Positions 61,927 through 64,000 of a stretch of DNA of 64,000 bases are shown one piece after another (position 1 is the stretch's first letter; each line of letters opens with the position of its first letter). The DNA lies in NCBI GenBank assembly GCA_963529665.1, contig CAUSAG010000003.1, positions 73,286-137,285 of the forward strand, written 5' to 3'. The stretch comes from Kingella_B sp963529665. GTDB taxonomy: Bacteria; Pseudomonadota; Gammaproteobacteria; Burkholderiales; Neisseriaceae. Below the pieces are notes generated by a model, which did no database searches, had not been told where the DNA came from, and saw only the letters and a list, made by a program, of their open reading frames with translations. The position numbers and the translations under genes are program-made.

Positions 61927-62083
61927 GGCGGTTAGGTGGATGATGAAAGGAAGACGGTGAATGCCGTCTTTTTTTGGTTTTCAGGCTGCCTTAAATAACA
62001 CTCTGAGGCAGCCTGAAAACCCATCCAACAAAAAACCCTTTATGCTGCCCAGCACAAAGGGTTTTATCATTCACCAACCGCCG

Positions 62084-63673
62084 CTACATAAACGCGCCGA
62101 TAATCTGCACCAGCAAGATTTTAAACACCGTCATCGACGGGAAAATCATGGCATAGCCCACATCGGGTTTATCAGATGCCAGCGTTTTGCTGCTGAACGC
62201 CAAAATGGCGGGGTTGCCTGTTGCACCCGAAATAATGCCCGCTGCCATGTCGTAAGGGATGCGGAACACATACACGGTAATCAACAACACGCTGATGGTG
62301 AGTAACGCTACCAAAGCCACGCCCAGCAGCAGATAGGTCATGCCGCTTTTGGCAACGGTTTCCACAAAGGTTGAGCCTGATGCCATGCCTACTTGGGCAA
62401 GGAACAACGCTAAACCAAATTCGCGGAACACGCGCGATGCGGCAATCGGCATGCTCCATGTGAACTTCCATGTGTTACGCGCTTTGCCCAGATACAACGC
62501 CACCAGCAGCAAGCCTGCCAAGCCCAGTTTCACGTTGCCCAAGCCTGGGATGGGGAAGGCAATGGAACCCACCGCCAAGCCCAACGCCGCGCCCACGCCC
62601 ATAGAAAGATAGTTCACTTCGCCACCCGCTTTCACCGAGTCGCCGAAGAAGCGTTGCAATTCTTTGGTGTGCCCCACTTCTGCCAACACGCCGATTTGGT
62701 CGCCAATTTCCATGCGCAGCGATTGGGTGAGCGGCATATCGGTGTCGCCACGGCGAATGTGCAAAATGCTGACGTTAAGCGTCATCAGCTGGCGGATTTG
62801 CGGGATGGTTTTGCCTTCCAAGTTGGGGTTGGAGATAAACAGGCGTTGGTATTCTTTTTCGCCTTGCACCAAGTTGATTTTGTCGCCCACGCGCGTGCCG
62901 ATGGTGGGCACGGCTTGGTCTAGCTTGGCGTTGTCCACTGCGGTAATCAGCACAATATCGCCGTGTTGCAATTCGCCCAAATGCCCCAAGGCAACGGCTT
63001 TGCCGCCACGGTTGGTGGTGGTGATACTTACGCCATCGGACAAGGTGCTGTTTACATCCGACATGGTTTTGCCGAAGATTTCGGGATTTTCCACGCGCAC
63101 GGCGCACACGCGCAATGAAGCGCGCTCTTCTAGCGTGTATTTGGGTTTGAAGATGCTGTTATACAAACCAATAATCAAAATGGGCACGGCAACGCCAAAT
63201 GGATAGGCAACCGAATAGCCTGTGGCGGGCATTTTGTCGCCGGTTACCACCATGGCCGCTTGCAAGGCAGATGTGCTGGTGCCTGCGCCTGCCCATGCGC
63301 CGATGGCTTCGGCAAAGTTCACACCGGGAATCAATTTAATCGCCAGCAGCATCAAGCCCAGCGAGAGCAACACGCCGATGGCGGATGCGATGTTGGCTTT
63401 AATGCCCAGCGGGCTGGTTAAGCCTTTGAAAAACTGCGCGCCAAACGAAATGCCCACGCCATACAAAAAGAGCAGCAGACCAAAGATGCCGACTACGCCT
63501 GGCAAGGCAGATTTGGGCGCAAGCGCACCCATTGCCAAGCCAACGAATAACACAGCGCCTGCGCCCAGCGATAAACCGCGCACGCTAATCATGCCCACGG
63601 CGTAACCCAATGCAATCGTTGCAAATAATGCAAACAAAGGATTGGCGGTTAAATAATCAACAAGTGCTGTCAT
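62084..63673 (-). CDS. AspT/YidE-type transporter with two TrkA_C domains
   Basis: 529 residues: an N-terminal membrane half (about 1-180; GLLLFLYGVGISFGAQFF, AGAGTSTSALQAA), two TrkA_C/RCK regulatory domains (about 200-285 and 285-365), and a C-terminal membrane half with the repeated GATGNPAILAFSS. This architecture is that of aspartate:alanine exchanger relatives and YidE/YbjL. The substrate is not known. ATG at 63673 is preceded by GGAGACTGTCA; the frame is open ten codons further. Confidence 0.88.
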   Translation of the reverse strand: MTALVDYLTANPLFALFATIALGYAVGMISVRGLSLGAGAVLFVGLAMGALAPKSALPGVVGIFGLLLFLYGVGISFGAQFFKGLTSPLGIKANIASAIGVLLSLGLMLLAIKLIPGVNFAEAIGAWAGAGTSTSALQAAMVVTGDKMPATGYSVAYPFGVAVPILIIGLYNSIFKPKYTLEERASLRVCAVRVENPEIFGKTMSDVNSTLSDGVSITTTNRGGKAVALGHLGELQHGDIVLITAVDNAKLDQAVPTIGTRVGDKINLVQGEKEYQRLFISNPNLEGKTIPQIRQLMTLNVSILHIRRGDTDMPLTQSLRMEIGDQIGVLAEVGHTKELQRFFGDSVKAGGEVNYLSMGVGAALGLAVGSIAFPIPGLGNVKLGLAGLLLVALYLGKARNTWKFTWSMPIAASRVFREFGLALFLAQVGMASGSTFVETVAKSGMTYLLLGVALVALLTISVLLITVYVFRIPYDMAAGIISGATGNPAILAFSSKTLASDKPDVGYAMIFPSMTVFKILLVQIIGAFM

Positions 63674-63781
63674 TTGACAGTCTCCTTCCAACAAATAAAA
63701 CAAAAGCGGTTTTCAGGTTGCCTATCATCGCGTGGATTGGCTTTATAGAAAGCAGGTTCACGCGATGTATTTTCAGGCTGC

Positions 63782-64000
63782 CTAACCCGCCACCTGATTG
63801 AGATACGCCAATAACGCGGCTTCGTCTAAATGCCAATGGCAAATTTCGTGCTCGCCATGCAGCAAAACGGGAACCAGCTCGTTATAGCGTGCGACTAGAT
63901 TTTCGTCTTCATCCACATCCACCACGTTGAGCGCAAAGCCGTATTGCTGTTGATAGGGCAGCAGGGCTTGGCGCATTTGGTGGCACAAACTGCAATATTC
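63782..64000 (-). CDS. Glutaredoxin-family protein, 5' end beyond the window
   Basis: The last 72 residues of a thioredoxin-fold protein. The visible N-terminal part EYCSLCHQMRQALLPYQQQY has the redox CxxC motif, followed by VDVDEDENLVARYNELVPVLL with the cis-proline (VPVL). It fits the small DUF836 glutaredoxin-like group. The start codon lies to the right of the window. Confidence 0.88.
   Translation of the reverse strand, partial: EYCSLCHQMRQALLPYQQQYGFALNVVDVDEDENLVARYNELVPVLLHGEHEICHWHLDEAALLAYLNQVAG

Larger units (their letters stand above)
1..64000. repeat. DNA uptake sequences, AG-king dialect, dispersed throughout
   Basis: The 12-mer AGGCAGCCTGAA, or its core GGCAGCCTGAA, occurs in both orientations every few hundred bases across the window; I estimate over a hundred copies but did not count exactly. 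In Neisseriaceae such sequences are bound by the minor pilin ComP during transformation. Many lie in inverted pairs after genes, where they also make terminator hairpins. Many others lie inside reading frames and give recurring peptides: GSLKT, RQPEN, FQAA and FRLP. The dialect is the one I know from Kingella, not the ATGCCGTCTGAA of pathogenic Neisseria. Confidence 0.96.

Noticed and set aside
1..64000. Dispersed direct repeats as a possible CRISPR array
   Set aside because: The repeats are 12-base DUS in both orientations at irregular spacing, not 24-40 base repeats with equal spacers. No cas gene is present.
1..64000. tRNA or rRNA genes
   Set aside because: I looked for the GGTTCGAATCC-type T-arm and for rRNA landmarks and saw none. 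A covariance search would be decisive.

Overview
The window comes from a naturally competent member of the Neisseriaceae, most likely an oral Kingella or a close relative (Alysiella, Simonsiella and Conchiformibius are alternatives). The main reason is the 12-mer AGGCAGCCTGAA and its complement, which recur every few hundred bases inside and between genes. This is the DNA uptake sequence (DUS) dialect I know as AG-kingDUS. Gene content fits: mraZ-rsmH-ftsL-ftsI, an iscR-iscS-iscU-iscA set, lctP, a PenA-type PBP2, MraY, RecN, RecG, MiaB and RpoD all read as neisserial housekeeping proteins. I saw no rRNA, tRNA, CRISPR array, prophage or complete insertion sequence.

Layout. 0.5-12 kb: gluQ, recN, envC-like, prfA, rpoD, an amino-acid binding lipoprotein, an FKBP lipoprotein and prmB. 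12-20.6 kb: an AT-rich orphan gene between two inverted hairpin repeats, then ybeY, bioB, a NADAR protein, corC, kptA, a stand-alone RlmK-like methyltransferase, pldA, and a DUF502 gene overlapping a 38-residue membrane protein. 20.7-24.5 kb: an orphan VapB-like antitoxin, mdaB, an Mrr-type restriction gene and aspS. 24.6-31.5 kb: the minus-strand isc cluster, opened by two additions: an AT-rich lipoprotein gene between iscS and iscU, and a cassette (zinc finger, azoreductase, GNAT, HhH protein, SemiSWEET, metallo-hydrolase) between iscU and iscA. 31.8-43.8 kb: xerD, lctP, glmS, a Sel1-like membrane protein, an LprI-like protein, a methyltransferase, a pseF-pseG/H pair for CMP-pseudaminic acid, and a MidA-family methyltransferase. 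44-54 kb: the dcw cluster with promoter and MraZ operator, a Ca2+/H+ antiporter between murE and murF, and two small membrane proteins before mraY. 54-64 kb: recG, a small HExxH protein, an SDR dehydrogenase, miaB, a MITE, a gene broken by a second MITE-like element, map, cueR, an AspT/YidE-type transporter and the edge of a glutaredoxin gene.

The most striking features are about DNA mobility. Several small non-autonomous repeat families sit in the intergenic spaces: a ~95-bp family with terminal inverted repeats, a 40-55 bp hairpin family, a dRS3/NIME-like pair, a 143-bp MITE with a perfect 8-bp target duplication, and a 161-bp element that splits a gene. Two tracts (murF, and the iscU-iscA interval) carry the foreign DUS AAGCAGCCTGCA, or its hybrid AGGCAGCCTGCA. 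I know the former as the dialect of Kingella oralis. This suggests transformation-mediated import from another Kingella lineage, readable from the uptake-sequence dialect itself.

Functionally the window joins cell-wall synthesis and division (dcw, glmS, envC), Fe-S assembly under IscR, translation and RNA modification (gluQ, prfA, aspS, miaB, prmB, ybeY, rlmK-like, kptA, map), DNA repair and recombination (recN, recG, xerD), lactate uptake, copper sensing and pseudaminic-acid surface glycan supply. Family assignments rest on recognising protein sequence by eye; no database search was run.
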